Source: Cupriavidus nantongensis
Lineage (GTDB): Bacteria > Pseudomonadota > Gammaproteobacteria > Burkholderiales > Burkholderiaceae
Length of the DNA stretch: 64,000 nt
Assembly (NCBI RefSeq): GCF_001598055.1
Contig: NZ_CP014845.1
Span: 372,001 to 436,000, forward strand
Reading direction: 5' to 3'
Both the position numbers and the translations under genes were made by a program. Positions 34,301-42,860 of this stretch are shown here, one piece after another. How positions within the stretch are numbered: position 1 is the stretch's first letter; each line of letters starts with the position of its first letter. The notes beneath the pieces are model-generated. The model was not told the DNA's origin and searched no databases. It worked only from the letters and a program-made list of their open reading frames with translations.

Positions 34301-34496
34301 TGACCTGGTTTTCGACGATCTGCGGGGCCTGGCCGGGATACGGCGTGCGGATGATCACCTGCACGTCGGACAGGTCCGGCAGCGCGTCGAGCGGCGTGCT
34401 GCGCGCGGCCCACAAGCCCCACGCGGTCAGCGTGACCGTGGCCAGCAGCACCAGGAAGCGGTTGCGGATCGAAGCCAGGATCAGACGCGCGATCAT
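31326..34496 (-). CDS. cusA: Heavy-metal efflux RND pump, CusA/SilA type
   Basis: 1056 residues from ATG 34496, full length for HME-RND inner-membrane pumps; the open frame runs further upstream but that part is a shadow of cusB. Twelve membrane segments can be placed: one at the N-terminus ([17 protein letters not shown]), blocks around residues 330-550 and 860-1040, and two large periplasmic loops. TM4 carries [19 protein letters not shown], matching HME pumps for monovalent cations. [20 protein letters not shown] is the typical first-loop signature. It exports Cu(I)/Ag(I) using the proton gradient. It overlaps cusB and cusF by 4 nt on each side. Confidence 0.95.
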   Translation of the reverse strand: MIARLILASIRNRFLVLLATVTLTAWGLWAARSTPLDALPDLSDVQVIIRTPYPGQAPQIVENQVTYPLTTTMLSVPGARTVRGYSFFGGSYVYVLFEDGTDLYWARSRVLEYLNQVQSRLPAAARPALGPDATGVGWIYEYALVDKTGQHDLGQLRALQDWFLRFELKSLPNVAEVASLGGMVRQYQIVLMPDRLRAYNLSQGKVLAALKGANQETGGSVLELGEAEYMVRASGYLKTLDDFREIPLLTSEAGIPVRLGDVATIQLGPEMRRGIAELDGQGEVAGGVIVMRSGKNALETIDAVKARLASLQTSLPKGVEVVTTYDRSALIERAVDNLTRKLIEEFIVVALVCLVFLFHLRSALVAIVSLPLGVLAAFLVMRYQGVNANIMSLGGIAIAVGAMVDAAVVMIENTHKHLERWHADNPGGELSTQQRWRVTGESAVEVGPALFFSLLIITLSFIPVFTLEAQEGRLFSPLAFTKTYSMAAAAGLSVTLVPVLMGYMIRGRIPSEQANPLSRWLIRGYQPLLARVLFYPKTTIAIAVLLLAATAWPIMRIGGEFMPPLDEGDLLYMPSALPGLSAGKAAQLLQQTDRLIKTVPEVATVFGKAGRADTATDPAPIEMFETTIQFKPRDQWRAGMTTDKLVEELDRVVRVPGLSNVWVPPIRNRIDMLATGIKSPVGIKVAGTDLKEIDRLATRIEEAVRTVPGVTSALAERLTGGRYIDVDIDRGAAGRYGLNIDDVQSIVSSAIGGENVGEVVDGLARFPINVRYPRDYRDSIEQLRALPIVTDKGLQITLADVARVGVVQGPPMLRSENARLSGWIYVDIRGRDLRSAVRDMQTAVAKAVPMPAGYSLSWSGQFEYLERATARLKLVVPITLLIIFVLLYMIFGRFDEALLIMGTLPLSLIGGFWLLYLLGYNLSVAGVVGFIALAGVAAEFGVIMLLYLKQAWSERENRGETSQSALLDAVQEGAVQRVRPKAMTVAVILGGLIPIMWSHGTGSEVMQRIAAPMVGGMVTAPLLSLFVVPAVYWLMRRRQTRIPPVPTHPSLQEESQ

Positions 34497-36040
34497 GGCC
34501 TGGCTCCCGGGGCAGAAGCTGCGCGTTCGACCGATGACAGCGTCGCCGCGCCGTCGCGGTCCAGCCGAAAGCGGAAGCGGATACGGTCGCCGGGCTTGAA
34601 TCCTTGCGGCATGCCGGAAGCGGGTGCGGCAAAGTCCATGGTCATGGCGCCCCAGCTGGCCGACGGGATCGGCTCGTGGGAAATCGTCATGCTGTCCGCG
34701 CTGACCGCCTCCACGCGTCCGCTGCCTTCGTGCTCCGGGCCTGCGGCGGCCGCGGCTGCCGGCGCGGCTGGTGCCGCCGCCATGCGCTGCGTGGCACCGC
34801 GCAGGCTGGCTTCGGAATCGATCAGGAACTGGCCGGAGACTACGACCTTCTGTCCGGCCTTGAGGCCTTCGGTCACTTCGGTCTGTCCGCCCGAGGTGGC
34901 GCCGGTCCTGACCTCGACAGGGCTGAACCCACCGGGGGCGGTTTCCACCATGACGATCGTGCGCGTGCCGGTGTGGATCAGCGACTCGGTCGGGACCAGC
35001 AGCCGGTCCTGGCCAGGCGCGGCATCGAAGCGGACGGTCACGAACATGCCCGGCAACAACTGCCGGCCCGTGTTCTGCAGTTCGATCCTCACCCTGACAG
35101 TACGGGTGCCGAGGTTGATGTCCGGCAGGATCGCGTCGACCTTGCCGGTCAGCGTCTGTCCCGGCAGCGCGGCGGCGACCGCCGACACCGCCTGTCCCGG
35201 GCGTAGCCGTGAAACATGGGTCTCCGGTACTTCGGCCAGCACCCATACCGTCGCCAGGCTGGCAAGGCGAAACAGCGTGGTGCCGGGAGAGACCGTCATG
35301 CCGTCGCGCGCGCCGACCTCGGTGACGATCCCGTCCACCGGACTGGTGACGGCAAGCCGCGGCTGCAGTCTGCCGGTGTCCTGGACCAGGCGGATGTGTT
35401 GCCCGGTCATGCCGGCCTGCCGCATGCGGGCGATCGCGGCCTCGCGCAAATCGCCCTGCAGGGTTGCGCCCATGCGGACCACCGCCAGATATTCCTCTTG
35501 CGCGGTGACCCATTCCGGCGAGTAGATCTGCGCCAGTGGCTGGCCTTTGCGCACCGGATCCAGCGTCGTCCTGGCAGACGCGTGCTCGACGAAGCCGGTG
35601 GTACGGGCCTGCAGCACTTCGATGCCGCGCTCGTTGATCGCGACATTGCCCGGGACTTCGAGGGCGGAGGCCAGCCGGCCCGTCTTGACCTCTGCCGTGC
35701 GAACGCCAAGGTTCTGCGCCACGCGGCTGTCAATTGTCACGGTCGCGCCGCCACCGGCTTCCTCGTACACGGGCGACAACGGCATATCCATGAAGGGCGA
35801 CTTGCCGGGCTTGTCGAAGCGCTGGCCCGGCACCATCGGATCATGCCAGTAGAGGATGCGCTTGCCCGTGCCCGGATCGATATCGCCGGCCTTCAGGTTC
35901 GCCCCGCCGGCGGTGCGGGCCGGCGTGTCGGTCGCAGCAATCTGCCGGCGTCCCTGTTGATGGCCGAGATAATAGGCACCGCCTGCGCTCGCCAGCACGA
36001 GCAGGACCACCAGGGTCCGTGCCATCGTGGTCTGCTTCAT
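34493..36040 (-). CDS. cusB: Membrane fusion protein CusB with C-terminal CusF-like domain
   Basis: 515 residues. An N-terminal membrane anchor ([19 protein letters not shown]) is followed by a heavy-metal-binding domain ([20 protein letters not shown], then MDMPLSP). Next come the hairpin/lipoyl/beta-barrel parts of a periplasmic adaptor ([50 protein letters not shown]). After an Ala/Pro linker the last 75 residues form a CusF-like domain ([28 protein letters not shown]). The adaptor links CusA to CusC and passes on Cu(I)/Ag(I). Both gene ends overlap neighbours by 4 nt. Confidence 0.94.
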   Translation of the reverse strand: MKQTTMARTLVVLLVLASAGGAYYLGHQQGRRQIAATDTPARTAGGANLKAGDIDPGTGKRILYWHDPMVPGQRFDKPGKSPFMDMPLSPVYEEAGGGATVTIDSRVAQNLGVRTAEVKTGRLASALEVPGNVAINERGIEVLQARTTGFVEHASARTTLDPVRKGQPLAQIYSPEWVTAQEEYLAVVRMGATLQGDLREAAIARMRQAGMTGQHIRLVQDTGRLQPRLAVTSPVDGIVTEVGARDGMTVSPGTTLFRLASLATVWVLAEVPETHVSRLRPGQAVSAVAAALPGQTLTGKVDAILPDINLGTRTVRVRIELQNTGRQLLPGMFVTVRFDAAPGQDRLLVPTESLIHTGTRTIVMVETAPGGFSPVEVRTGATSGGQTEVTEGLKAGQKVVVSGQFLIDSEASLRGATQRMAAAPAAPAAAAAAGPEHEGSGRVEAVSADSMTISHEPIPSASWGAMTMDFAAPASGMPQGFKPGDRIRFRFRLDRDGAATLSSVERAASAPGARP

Positions 36041-37344
36041 GGTTGGGCTCCTTGCGGCGGCATGGCTTGCGCGGCGGTCGGCAACGGCATCAGGAACGTG
36101 AGCTCGGCCCAGAGCCTGGCGGTCGCTGCCTCCAGCCTGAGCCGCTCGAGCGACAGCTCGAGCGCCTTGCGGCTGGCCTGCGCCACGGCGGCCAGGCTGC
36201 CGGCGCCAGTGCGGTAGGCGCTCAGGGCCGCCTCGGTTTGTGCCTGCGCCAGTGGCAAGGTGGTATGGCGATAGCGATCCAGGCGCGCCTGGCTCAGCTG
36301 CAGTTCGGCCTGCTTGCCGCGCAGCTGTCCGACCAGGCCACGGCGTACCGATTCGGCTTGCGCCCGCGCGGCATCGGCCTGCGCCAGCCTGGCGGACAGT
36401 TCACGGTCCTGGCGGTTGCCCTGGTCCCAGGGCACCGGCAGCGAGACGTTCAGCGACACCATGTTCGAGTAGGCGGGGCCGCGCTGGCTGTACATCAGCT
36501 CGACGCTGACATCCGGCACCTTGTTCTCGCGCGCGACGCGGCTCTCGGCCTCGGCCACGCCGGCTTGCGCCTGCGCGGCGACGACATCGGGCAATTGCGT
36601 GGCCATGCCCGCATCCAGGGTATCGAGCCAGGCCGGAGCATCGAGCGCGGGGCGCTCGGCCAGCGGCAACGCTGCCGCCTCGCCGACCCAGCGGTGCAGC
36701 ATCGCCCGGGACGAGGCAACCGCGGCGCGGGCTTCGTCTTCGCGATCCTGCAGTTGCTGCGATTCGATCCGGGCGGCCAGGATCTCGGCGCGTGAGCCGC
36801 GGTTGCCACGATAAACAGCCTGTGCCGCATCGATCAACAGCCTGACGGATTGCGCCTGTTCGGCAAGCAGCGCGTGCGCGCGTTCTGCATACCAGCGATC
36901 CAGCCACGCCGTGGCGGTGCCGCGTTGCACGTTGGCCAGCGCCACCATACGTTGCGCCTCGGCCGACGACGCCTCGGCCTCGAAGCGCTCGGCGCGGGCC
37001 TGCCGCTTCGCCGTGCGTGTGAATTCCTGCATGAGGCTGATCGACCTCATGGTCATCGAATCGGTGCCCAGCGAGAACCGGTCCGTGCCATTCGCCGGGA
37101 CGTTGTTGACGCCAACCTTCAGGACCGGATCCGGCATCTGCCTGCCAGCCACTGCCATCTCGATGGCCGACTGGACTGCCGAGCGCGAGGTCTCGGCATC
37201 GGCCGAGCGCGCCGCGGCGAGTGCGAGCGCTTCCTGCAGGGAAAGGGCTGGCGCGGACTCCGCCCATGCCGGACGGATCACGGCAAGCAGCGTCAGCGCG
37301 AGCGCCAGCCGGCGCCCGCACTTGGTGGATAAGTGCAAATGCAT
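36037..37344 (-). CDS. cusC: Outer-membrane channel protein CusC (TolC family)
   Basis: 435 residues from ATG 37344, preceded by GGAGG at 6 nt; a longer open frame adds non-coding residues. A signal peptide (RRLALALTLLAVIRPAWA) is followed by two internally similar helical halves of the outer-membrane efflux family, e.g. LSLQEALALAAARSADAETS near the start and the second-half strand NMVSLNVSLPVPWDQGNRQD. No lipobox Cys is present, unlike E. coli CusC. It should form the trimeric exit duct for copper. It is first of the cusCBAF run, 72 nt after the DUF2946 gene. Confidence 0.92.
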   Translation of the reverse strand: MHLHLSTKCGRRLALALTLLAVIRPAWAESAPALSLQEALALAAARSADAETSRSAVQSAIEMAVAGRQMPDPVLKVGVNNVPANGTDRFSLGTDSMTMRSISLMQEFTRTAKRQARAERFEAEASSAEAQRMVALANVQRGTATAWLDRWYAERAHALLAEQAQSVRLLIDAAQAVYRGNRGSRAEILAARIESQQLQDREDEARAAVASSRAMLHRWVGEAAALPLAERPALDAPAWLDTLDAGMATQLPDVVAAQAQAGVAEAESRVARENKVPDVSVELMYSQRGPAYSNMVSLNVSLPVPWDQGNRQDRELSARLAQADAARAQAESVRRGLVGQLRGKQAELQLSQARLDRYRHTTLPLAQAQTEAALSAYRTGAGSLAAVAQASRKALELSLERLRLEAATARLWAELTFLMPLPTAAQAMPPQGAQP

Positions 37345-37416
37345 AAAGCCTCCGCAAAGCAACGACCGCCCTGGAGCCGATGGCTCAGGGCAAGACAACA
37401 GGCGTTGCGGCGGAGG

Positions 37417-37815
37417 CTACGTTCGGAAACAGCAGTGAAGGATGGGGAGGGGGCGAGGCGGGGCCCGGGAAATCGCATCGCGGGGAGCGGCTATGCGATG
37501 CGCGAGTACCGGTATCGGCGCGGGCACCACGACATTGACCAGCACCGGATGGAAGGCGGGAACCTGCGGCGTGGCATGGTCGGCCGACTTCGAGCCGAGC
37601 TGGCAGTGCTCCTGGCATAGCCCGTCATGTACGCCTGGCCCGGCGTGTTCCATTGCCATGTCGGGGCAGGCTTCGGTCATGCCCGCCATCTCGTCCGTCG
37701 CGCTCAGCGAATACCGGCTGCCCTCGCAGGCATACGCCGCCGCTGCCAGTTGCACTGTCAGGAAAGCGCTAAGCAGGAAGGCGGCAAGCCAGAGCCGACG
37801 GAAAGTAGTACGCAC
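37417..37815 (-). CDS. DUF2946-like copper-associated secreted protein
   Basis: 132 residues from GTG 37815, with AGG upstream. A signal peptide (WLAAFLLSAFLTVQLAAAA) is followed by a region with Cys, Met and His (EMAGMTEACPDMAMEHAG, GLCQEHCQLGSKSADHA), and two Cys sit near the end (ILHCCFRT). The pattern resembles DUF2946 proteins that often precede cus or cop operons. It is the probable first gene of the cus operon, 72 nt before cusC. A periplasmic copper-sensing or copper-binding role is inferred. Confidence 0.7.
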   Translation of the reverse strand: MRTTFRRLWLAAFLLSAFLTVQLAAAAYACEGSRYSLSATDEMAGMTEACPDMAMEHAGPGVHDGLCQEHCQLGSKSADHATPQVPAFHPVLVNVVVPAPIPVLAHRIAAPRDAISRAPPRPLPILHCCFRT

Positions 37816-38126
37816 TTGAGATACCTGGGTTGCCGGAATGGTAGCAGCGTTTGACGGCTGGCGGCATAGGCCGGTTGAAGGAGCTTGTCGTCCGTCGGTC
37901 CCATCATTGCCGCGAGGCCCTTGGCGCCGTCGACGATAGCGAAGACCCGACTGACAACGCTCGGCGCACCTTACCGGGATGTAATGGTTGCGTAACGTCT
38001 TGGTGAGGGACGGCCCCGTACGCTCGACCGGAACGGCCGCTGGTTTTCGCCCTGGTCGCCCTTGACCTTACTACCATGGGAAGGTCTAGGCTGAAATGCC
38101 GTTCAGACAAGGCATCAACCACTACT
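37816..38126. other. Intergenic region upstream of the cus operon
   Basis: About 310 bp between the DUF2946 gene start and the dispersed repeat. It must hold the cus promoter. I found no copper-box (CopR/CueR-like) dyad that I could support and no credible ORF. Confidence 0.35.
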
Positions 38127-38274
38127 GTCATTCCCGCGAAGGCGGGACAATGCGCGGATGCGCATTGGACGTCTGAAGGACGGCCCGCAGGGTGAGCGGC
38201 AGCGAGCAATCCAGCGTCTTTCACGTCCCCTTCGGGGTGAAGTCACTGGGTTCCCGCCTTCGCGGGAACGACGG
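38127..38274. repeat. Dispersed extragenic repeat, copy 2 (with internal insertion)
   Basis: The same outer arms (GTCATTCCCGCGAAGGCGGG left, GGTTCCCGCCTTCGCGGGAA right) and the core ATCCAGCGTCTTTCACGTCC occur as in the copy at 30840. Here about 62 bp of extra sequence separate the left arm from the core. The right edge lies only about 14 bp from where homology to a copper ATPase begins. Confidence 0.75.
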
Positions 38275-38287
38275 TGGATAACTGAAC

Positions 38288-38509
38288 GGCACCCGCGCCC
38301 GGCAACTCTCCCACGCGACCATTCGGAACATGAAGCAGAATCTCGGTTTCGCGTTCATTTACAACGCCCCCGGTGTGCCGCTGGCGGCCGGCGTGCTGTA
38401 TCCCACGACCGGCCTGTTGTTGTCGCCGATGATCGCGGCGCTGGCGATGAGCCTGAGCTCGACCTCGGTTATCGCCAATGCGCTGCGTCTCAGGAACGCT
38501 GCTGCGTAA
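38288..38509 (+). pseudogene. copA: 3' remnant of a copper-transporting P-type ATPase (copA)
   Basis: From 38288 the frame reads [20 protein letters not shown], then [18 protein letters not shown] and [20 protein letters not shown], with a stop at 38507-38509. This is the conserved C-terminal end of CopA-type ATPases (last two membrane helices). Everything before it is missing, and the sequence switches to the dispersed repeat at 38274. The phosphorylation and ATP-binding domains are gone, so the product cannot pump. It lies between cus and a cytochrome c gene, as expected for a decayed copper-resistance locus. Confidence 0.8.
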
Positions 38510-38593
38510 GGCGGATGCGGGTGGATACGGGGCGACCCTAGTTATTTGTCAGGAGTCAGGTGTAGTGATAAAGCTTATTGGTGCAGGCGCGAC

Positions 38594-39136
38594 ATGAACA
38601 AATCAGGCAAGCCACGCTGGCGGATCGTGGCGCTGCTTGTGCTCGGTGGGGTGATTGCCACCGCCGTTGCACTGCAGACCAGGCGGTACCTCGATACGCC
38701 ATCCAATGCCAGCAAGACAGGCGATATGCGGCAGCTGCGCATCGATGCCACCGACGCGGCCAGCGTCGCGCAGGGTCGCAAGATCTACGCACAGCAATGC
38801 GCCGCATGCCATGGCGCTAACCTGGAGGGCCAGCCCAACTGGCGCGAGCGGCTACCGAACGGCCGGATGCCGGCGCCCCCGCATGATGCGTCCGGCCATA
38901 CCTGGCATCATCCTGACGGCGTGCTGTTTGCGATTACCAAGAATGGGCTGGTAGCCGGGGTGACGGCTCCGGAGGGGTATGTCAGCGATATGCCGGCCTT
39001 CGGGCAATCGCTGTCCGATGAGGACATCGTTGCCGTGCTGGCCTATATCAAAAGTACCTGGCCTCAGAAAATGGCTGCGGCGCAGCGAGAGGTTACCGAA
39101 GCGCATGCCGTGCGGAAGCAGGGCGCTGCGCAGTAG
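38594..39136 (+). CDS. Membrane-anchored c-type cytochrome
   Basis: 180 residues from ATG 38594. A single N-terminal membrane anchor (RIVALLVLGGVIATAVAL) is followed by a class-I cytochrome domain with haem motif CAACH and a distal Met ligand in SDMPAFGQSLSDEDIVAVLA. It carries electrons on the periplasmic face. It directly follows the copA remnant and was probably part of the same copper-linked operon before that gene decayed. Confidence 0.88.
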   Translation: MNKSGKPRWRIVALLVLGGVIATAVALQTRRYLDTPSNASKTGDMRQLRIDATDAASVAQGRKIYAQQCAACHGANLEGQPNWRERLPNGRMPAPPHDASGHTWHHPDGVLFAITKNGLVAGVTAPEGYVSDMPAFGQSLSDEDIVAVLAYIKSTWPQKMAAAQREVTEAHAVRKQGAAQ

Positions 39137-39242
39137 TTGTAGACTTGATCCTTTTGGGCATATTTTCGAGTAAATTGAGTCTCGAAATGAGCATTGGCTA
39201 CACCTAAAGTGGAGGCTCCCAACCACCTGATGAGAGCCCTCC

Positions 39243-39878
39243 ATGACCAAGGAAATCAGCCGGACCAATGCAGTCATCGAATGTATCTTGAGCCGTAGCG
39301 CGGCCAAATACTACGATCCCGCCGCCGCCTTGAGCGACGACGAAATTCGCGCGCTGGTACGAATCGGCACCAGCGCGCCGACATCCTTCCACATGCAGAA
39401 CTGGCGCTTCATCGCCGTACGTTCCGCCGAGGCCAAGGCACGGCTCAGCCCGATCGCCTGGAACCAGGCCCCGATCACCGAAGCCGCCGTGACTTTCATC
39501 GTCTGTGGTCAGTTGGCCGATTCGAGCGTAATACCGGATCGCCTGGCGCCCCTGGTGGAGGCGGGCATCATGCCGGCGGAAATGGTGCCGGAATGGGAAA
39601 TTCCCGCACGCAACCTGTACATGGATTACCCGCAGCGCCAGCGGGACGAGGCCGTACGCAGCGGCACCTTTGGCGCGGCGGCGATGATCTACGCCGCGCG
39701 CTCGCTAGGCCTGGGTTCGACGCCGATGATTGGCTTCGATGCTGAAGCAGTGCACCGCGAGTTTGGACTGGCCACGAACGAAGTGCCGGTCATGCTGTTG
39801 TCCGTAGGCGCAGAGCGCACCGGGAACTGGCCGCAGAAGCCCCGCTTGCCGGTGGCCGATGTGTTGGACCTGCTATAA
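39243..39878 (+). CDS. Nitroreductase family protein
   Basis: 211 residues. The FMN-binding N-terminus (SRSAAKYYDPAAALSDDEIR, then TSAPTSFHMQNWRFIAV) and the C-terminal GLGSTPMIGFD are typical of small nitroreductases, which use NAD(P)H to reduce nitro groups or quinones as dimers. The gene starts after a 106-bp AT-richer gap and is followed after 62 bp by the AhpD-like gene and then the AraC regulator in the same direction. A stress-defence role is likely. Confidence 0.9.
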   Translation: MTKEISRTNAVIECILSRSAAKYYDPAAALSDDEIRALVRIGTSAPTSFHMQNWRFIAVRSAEAKARLSPIAWNQAPITEAAVTFIVCGQLADSSVIPDRLAPLVEAGIMPAEMVPEWEIPARNLYMDYPQRQRDEAVRSGTFGAAAMIYAARSLGLGSTPMIGFDAEAVHREFGLATNEVPVMLLSVGAERTGNWPQKPRLPVADVLDLL

Positions 39879-39940
39879 GCGGTCCGCCGCCGCACATGGA
39901 TTTTCCCAAACAGTAAAGCCAGTACCTTACAGAGACTACG

Positions 39941-40486
39941 ATGCCAAGAACTGATGCCCTGAAGCCGGAGCAAGTGCCGGCCGAATCGAAACCGACCCTC
40001 GATGCGTTCACCAGGAACATAGGATTCACCCCGAACATGATGGCGACCTTCGCCCAAAGTCCGATCGCGTTTAACGCATGGGCCACCCTGCTGGGCTCCC
40101 TGAGCAAGGCGCTCGACGTGAAGACGCGTGACAGCATCGGCCTCGCCGTCTCCGAAGTGAACGGCTGCAATTACTGCCTGACGGTTCACAGCTTTACCGC
40201 CGAGCATATGGCCAGGCTGGCGGCCGATGACATCATTCTGGCCCGGCGGGGCCATGCCACCGACCCGAAGCGCGATGCGGCGGTCCAGTTTGCGCGCAAA
40301 GTCATCGAGACCCGCGGCAACGTCACTGACGCCGATTTCAACGCCGTCCGCGATGCTGGCTACACGGATGCGAACATCATGGAAATCGTCGCGCTGGTTG
40401 CCATGTTTTCCCTGACAAACTTCATCAATAACGTGTTTGATCCCGAGAAGGATTTTCCTGCCGTTGCGCCGGCCGGCTCGGTCTGA
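39941..40486 (+). CDS. AhpD-like carboxymuconolactone decarboxylase family protein
   Basis: 181 residues. The redox/proton-relay motif is SEVNGCNYCLTVHSFTAEH, with Glu, Cys-x-x-Cys and His spaced as in AhpD. Such proteins act as peroxidase partners or in thiol-dependent detoxification. The flanking helices FTPNMMATFAQSPIAFNAW and LTNFINNVFDPE fit the family. It forms a likely operon with the nitroreductase. Two strong hairpins follow its stop, before the AraC gene. Confidence 0.9.
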   Translation: MPRTDALKPEQVPAESKPTLDAFTRNIGFTPNMMATFAQSPIAFNAWATLLGSLSKALDVKTRDSIGLAVSEVNGCNYCLTVHSFTAEHMARLAADDIILARRGHATDPKRDAAVQFARKVIETRGNVTDADFNAVRDAGYTDANIMEIVALVAMFSLTNFINNVFDPEKDFPAVAPAGSV

Positions 40487-40495
40487 CGCGATCCG

Positions 40496-40572
40496 CTCGC
40501 ATCGATTTGTCTCCGGTCGATGCGAGCACCATCCCAAGCCCGGAGGTACCCGGGAAAGATTCCCGGGATACC
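40496..40572 (+). terminator. Two tandem hairpins between the AhpD-like and AraC genes
   Basis: The first hairpin pairs CTCGCATCGA (40496-40505) with TCGATGCGAG (40517-40526), perfect over 10 bp. The second pairs GGTACCCGGGAA (from 40545) with TTCCCGGGATACC (to 40572) with one bulge. Neither has a T-run. They could attenuate read-through into the AraC gene or protect the upstream transcript end. Confidence 0.45.
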
Positions 40573-40637
40573 GAAGAGCGAGAGACCGCTGTGCAATTGC
40601 CATAAGATGCTTGATCGTTCCAGGTTCCCGAGATCCA

Positions 40638-41606
40638 ATGTCCCAAGTTGACTGGCTGAGCCAACTGCTGCAAATGATCACCGTCACCGGGCGGCTGGAG
40701 GTCCGTTGCGTCTATGGTGCGCCATGGCGGGTGGCCTGGCCTCAATCCGCGGCGCACGAGATTCCGTACCACGTCGTACTCAAGGGCCGGGCGATGGTCG
40801 AGAATCCGCAGACGCAGACGACGCTGGAACTGGCGGCAGGAGATATCGTGCTATTGCCTCACGGGTCGGCCCACGTACTGCACGATGGCAGTGGACGGCA
40901 GCCGGGGCGTACCCACAATCGCCACGGTGCTGCAGGATGGATGCTCAGCCAGAATGATGGCCCGGGCGAGCAGCTGGACCTGTTATGCGGGCGATTTCTC
41001 ATCGAGCCGCCGCATGATCGGCTGATTCGCAGTTATCTGCCCACGAACCTGGTGGTACGTGCGATGGACGACCATCGCGAAGAGGCCATGTCATCCGCTT
41101 CGCATTACCTGGCCGGCCTGCTGGAACTGATGCGCATGGAGTCCACCGGCGACAAACTGGGCGGATGCGCCATGCTTAACGCGCTCACTTCAGCGCTGTT
41201 CACGTTGGTACTGCGCGCCGCCAGCGAATCCGCGCAGGCCCCCGCAGGGTTGTTGGCGCTTGTCGGCCATCCACGGCTGGCGCCCGCCATTTCGGCCATG
41301 TTCGCCGATCCGGCGCGGCCCTGGACTTTGCCGGAGCTGGCCGACTTGTGCAGCATGTCGCGCGCCACCTTCATGCGGCACTTCCAGGACAAGCTCGGAC
41401 GTTCGGCCATCGAATTGCTGACCGATATCAGGATGAGCCTGGCCGCCAACACGCTGAAGAAACCGGCGATGACCACAGAGGCCGTGGCGGATTCGGTCGG
41501 GTATCGGTCCGTGGCTGCGTTCCGGCGAGCGTTCACGGAAACGATGGGAATGACACCGGGGCAATGGCGCCGTCTGGCTCGCGAAACGGGTAACGCCTCT
41601 GCATGA
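40638..41606 (+). CDS. AraC family regulator with cupin N-domain
   Basis: 322 residues from ATG 40638; the longer open frame upstream overlaps the hairpins and the AhpD-like gene. The N-terminal half is a cupin_6-type domain (LKGRAMVENPQTQTTLELAA, GDIVLLPHGSAHVLHD). The C-terminal half has both AraC HTHs (TLPELADLCSMSRATFMRHF and TTEAVADSVGYRSVAAFRRA). Such proteins often control adjacent reductase or AhpD-like genes, and the nitroreductase pair upstream is the likely target. Confidence 0.92.
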   Translation: MSQVDWLSQLLQMITVTGRLEVRCVYGAPWRVAWPQSAAHEIPYHVVLKGRAMVENPQTQTTLELAAGDIVLLPHGSAHVLHDGSGRQPGRTHNRHGAAGWMLSQNDGPGEQLDLLCGRFLIEPPHDRLIRSYLPTNLVVRAMDDHREEAMSSASHYLAGLLELMRMESTGDKLGGCAMLNALTSALFTLVLRAASESAQAPAGLLALVGHPRLAPAISAMFADPARPWTLPELADLCSMSRATFMRHFQDKLGRSAIELLTDIRMSLAANTLKKPAMTTEAVADSVGYRSVAAFRRAFTETMGMTPGQWRRLARETGNASA

Positions 41607-41624
41607 TTGCCGGGTTTGAAGAAC

Positions 41625-41660
41625 AAAAGGCCCGTCGCCGGTGCGACGGGCCTTTTTCTT
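41625..41660. terminator. Bidirectional Rho-independent terminator
   Basis: GGCCCGTCGC (41629-41638) and GCGACGGGCC (41643-41652) form a perfect stem with loop CGGT, flanked by AAAA on one side and TTTTT on the other. It serves the rightward AraC gene and the leftward MBL-fold gene, whose stops face each other. Confidence 0.9.
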
Positions 41661-41673
41661 CCGCGACCGTCAA

Positions 41674-42609
41674 TCAGTAATCCCATTGCACCGGCACGAA
41701 CCGGAAGCTTTCTCCATGCTTCGCAACATGCCCGATCGACGGGAACGCGACATGCGCCGCGGCCATCAGGGAACCGGTTGCCGCGGCCTCGTTGAGCAGC
41801 GCGATACGCACGTCCGTGGCGCCTTCAGGGTCGTGCTCGAAGCCATTCTGCCAGGCGGGCCGCTCGAAGCCGACTTCGAAGATCGCGTCGCCAACGAAAG
41901 TCAGTTTCTCGCCGTTCGATGCCACGTCCACGACGCAGTGCCCCGGCGTGTGCCCGCCCGTCACGCGCGCCGAAACGCCCGCTGCGATTTCCACGGTCTG
42001 GTCGAACTGGACGATGCTCTCGCTGTAGACCTGGGCAAACTTTGCCGCCGCCTTGCGGAGCGCGGGAGGCACCGCTTCCGGCATTACCGTCTTGCTGAAG
42101 TCCGGATTTTTCCAGAACTCCACTTCCGCGGCCGCTACGTGAATGCGCACGTCCGGGCGCAGCCTGGCCTTGACGCCATCGACGTTCAGGCCGCCGACGT
42201 GGTCCATATGCATATGCGTGATCACGATATCGGTGATCGCGGCCAGGTCGATACCCGCCGATTCCAGGCGCATCACCGACCGGCCGGCGCGCGTGAAATA
42301 CTCGAAGCCGTCGCCGACGCCCGAGTCGATCAGGATCAGGCGTTCGCCACTGCGCACCAGTGCGATATTCAGCGCCCAGTCGAAGGTGTCGCGTTGCAGG
42401 AAGCGGCCATCGCACCATGCGTTGCGGTCGGCCTGGCTTACGTTGGTGGACATGGTCGAGGTCGGCAGCGGCAGGATGCCATCGCTGATCAGCACGACAT
42501 CGATGTCGCCCACGCGCACGGCATAGCGGGAGGGCACGAGTTCGCCGGCACCATCCTTGCCAAGGTTGGCGGTAACCGGCTGCACATTGCGGGTTGTTTC
42601 GCTCATCAT
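41674..42609 (-). CDS. Metallo-beta-lactamase-fold hydrolase
   Basis: 311 residues. The zinc-binding motif THMHMDHVGG, a further His in GGHTPGHCVVDV, and the bridging Asp in TFVGDAIFEVGFERP follow the MBL order. Long N- and C-terminal parts match the lactonase/quorum-quenching-like or alkylsulfatase-related MBL proteins common in Burkholderiaceae. No signal peptide: the first residues MMSETTRNVQPV are polar. It stands alone and convergent to the AraC gene. The substrate is unknown; lactone or ester hydrolysis is likely. Confidence 0.88.
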   Translation of the reverse strand: MMSETTRNVQPVTANLGKDGAGELVPSRYAVRVGDIDVVLISDGILPLPTSTMSTNVSQADRNAWCDGRFLQRDTFDWALNIALVRSGERLILIDSGVGDGFEYFTRAGRSVMRLESAGIDLAAITDIVITHMHMDHVGGLNVDGVKARLRPDVRIHVAAAEVEFWKNPDFSKTVMPEAVPPALRKAAAKFAQVYSESIVQFDQTVEIAAGVSARVTGGHTPGHCVVDVASNGEKLTFVGDAIFEVGFERPAWQNGFEHDPEGATDVRIALLNEAAATGSLMAAAHVAFPSIGHVAKHGESFRFVPVQWDY

Positions 42610-42860
42610 CGGGGAGTCCTGTCAATGGGTGGGAAAACCGCACTCGGCGGCAGGCATGTTCCGCTGCGTGGCGCCGACATCCTTCTCCGACCATCGCGCG
42701 TTCCGTGCGACCATCGTTGCAACCGATTCTAGGCAGGGGGAGCGATTGCCAGTAGCGTCGCGATGGCCTTCAGTATGTTGAGCGAAGGGCAACAATTGGC
42801 GCGGTGCGGGCGATGAGCGGGGAGTGACAGGGTTTGCAGCCAGGCTGCCTTGTTAGGGGC

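Noticed and set aside
33231..35525. 764-codon plus-strand ORF opposite cusA and cusB
   Set aside because: Antisense shadow of well-conserved RND genes; composition (Gln, His, Arg rich) is that of a reversed frame.
38158..38541. 127-codon ORF running through the dispersed repeat
   Set aside because: It reads through the repeat in one frame and then out of frame with the copA remnant; no coding character.
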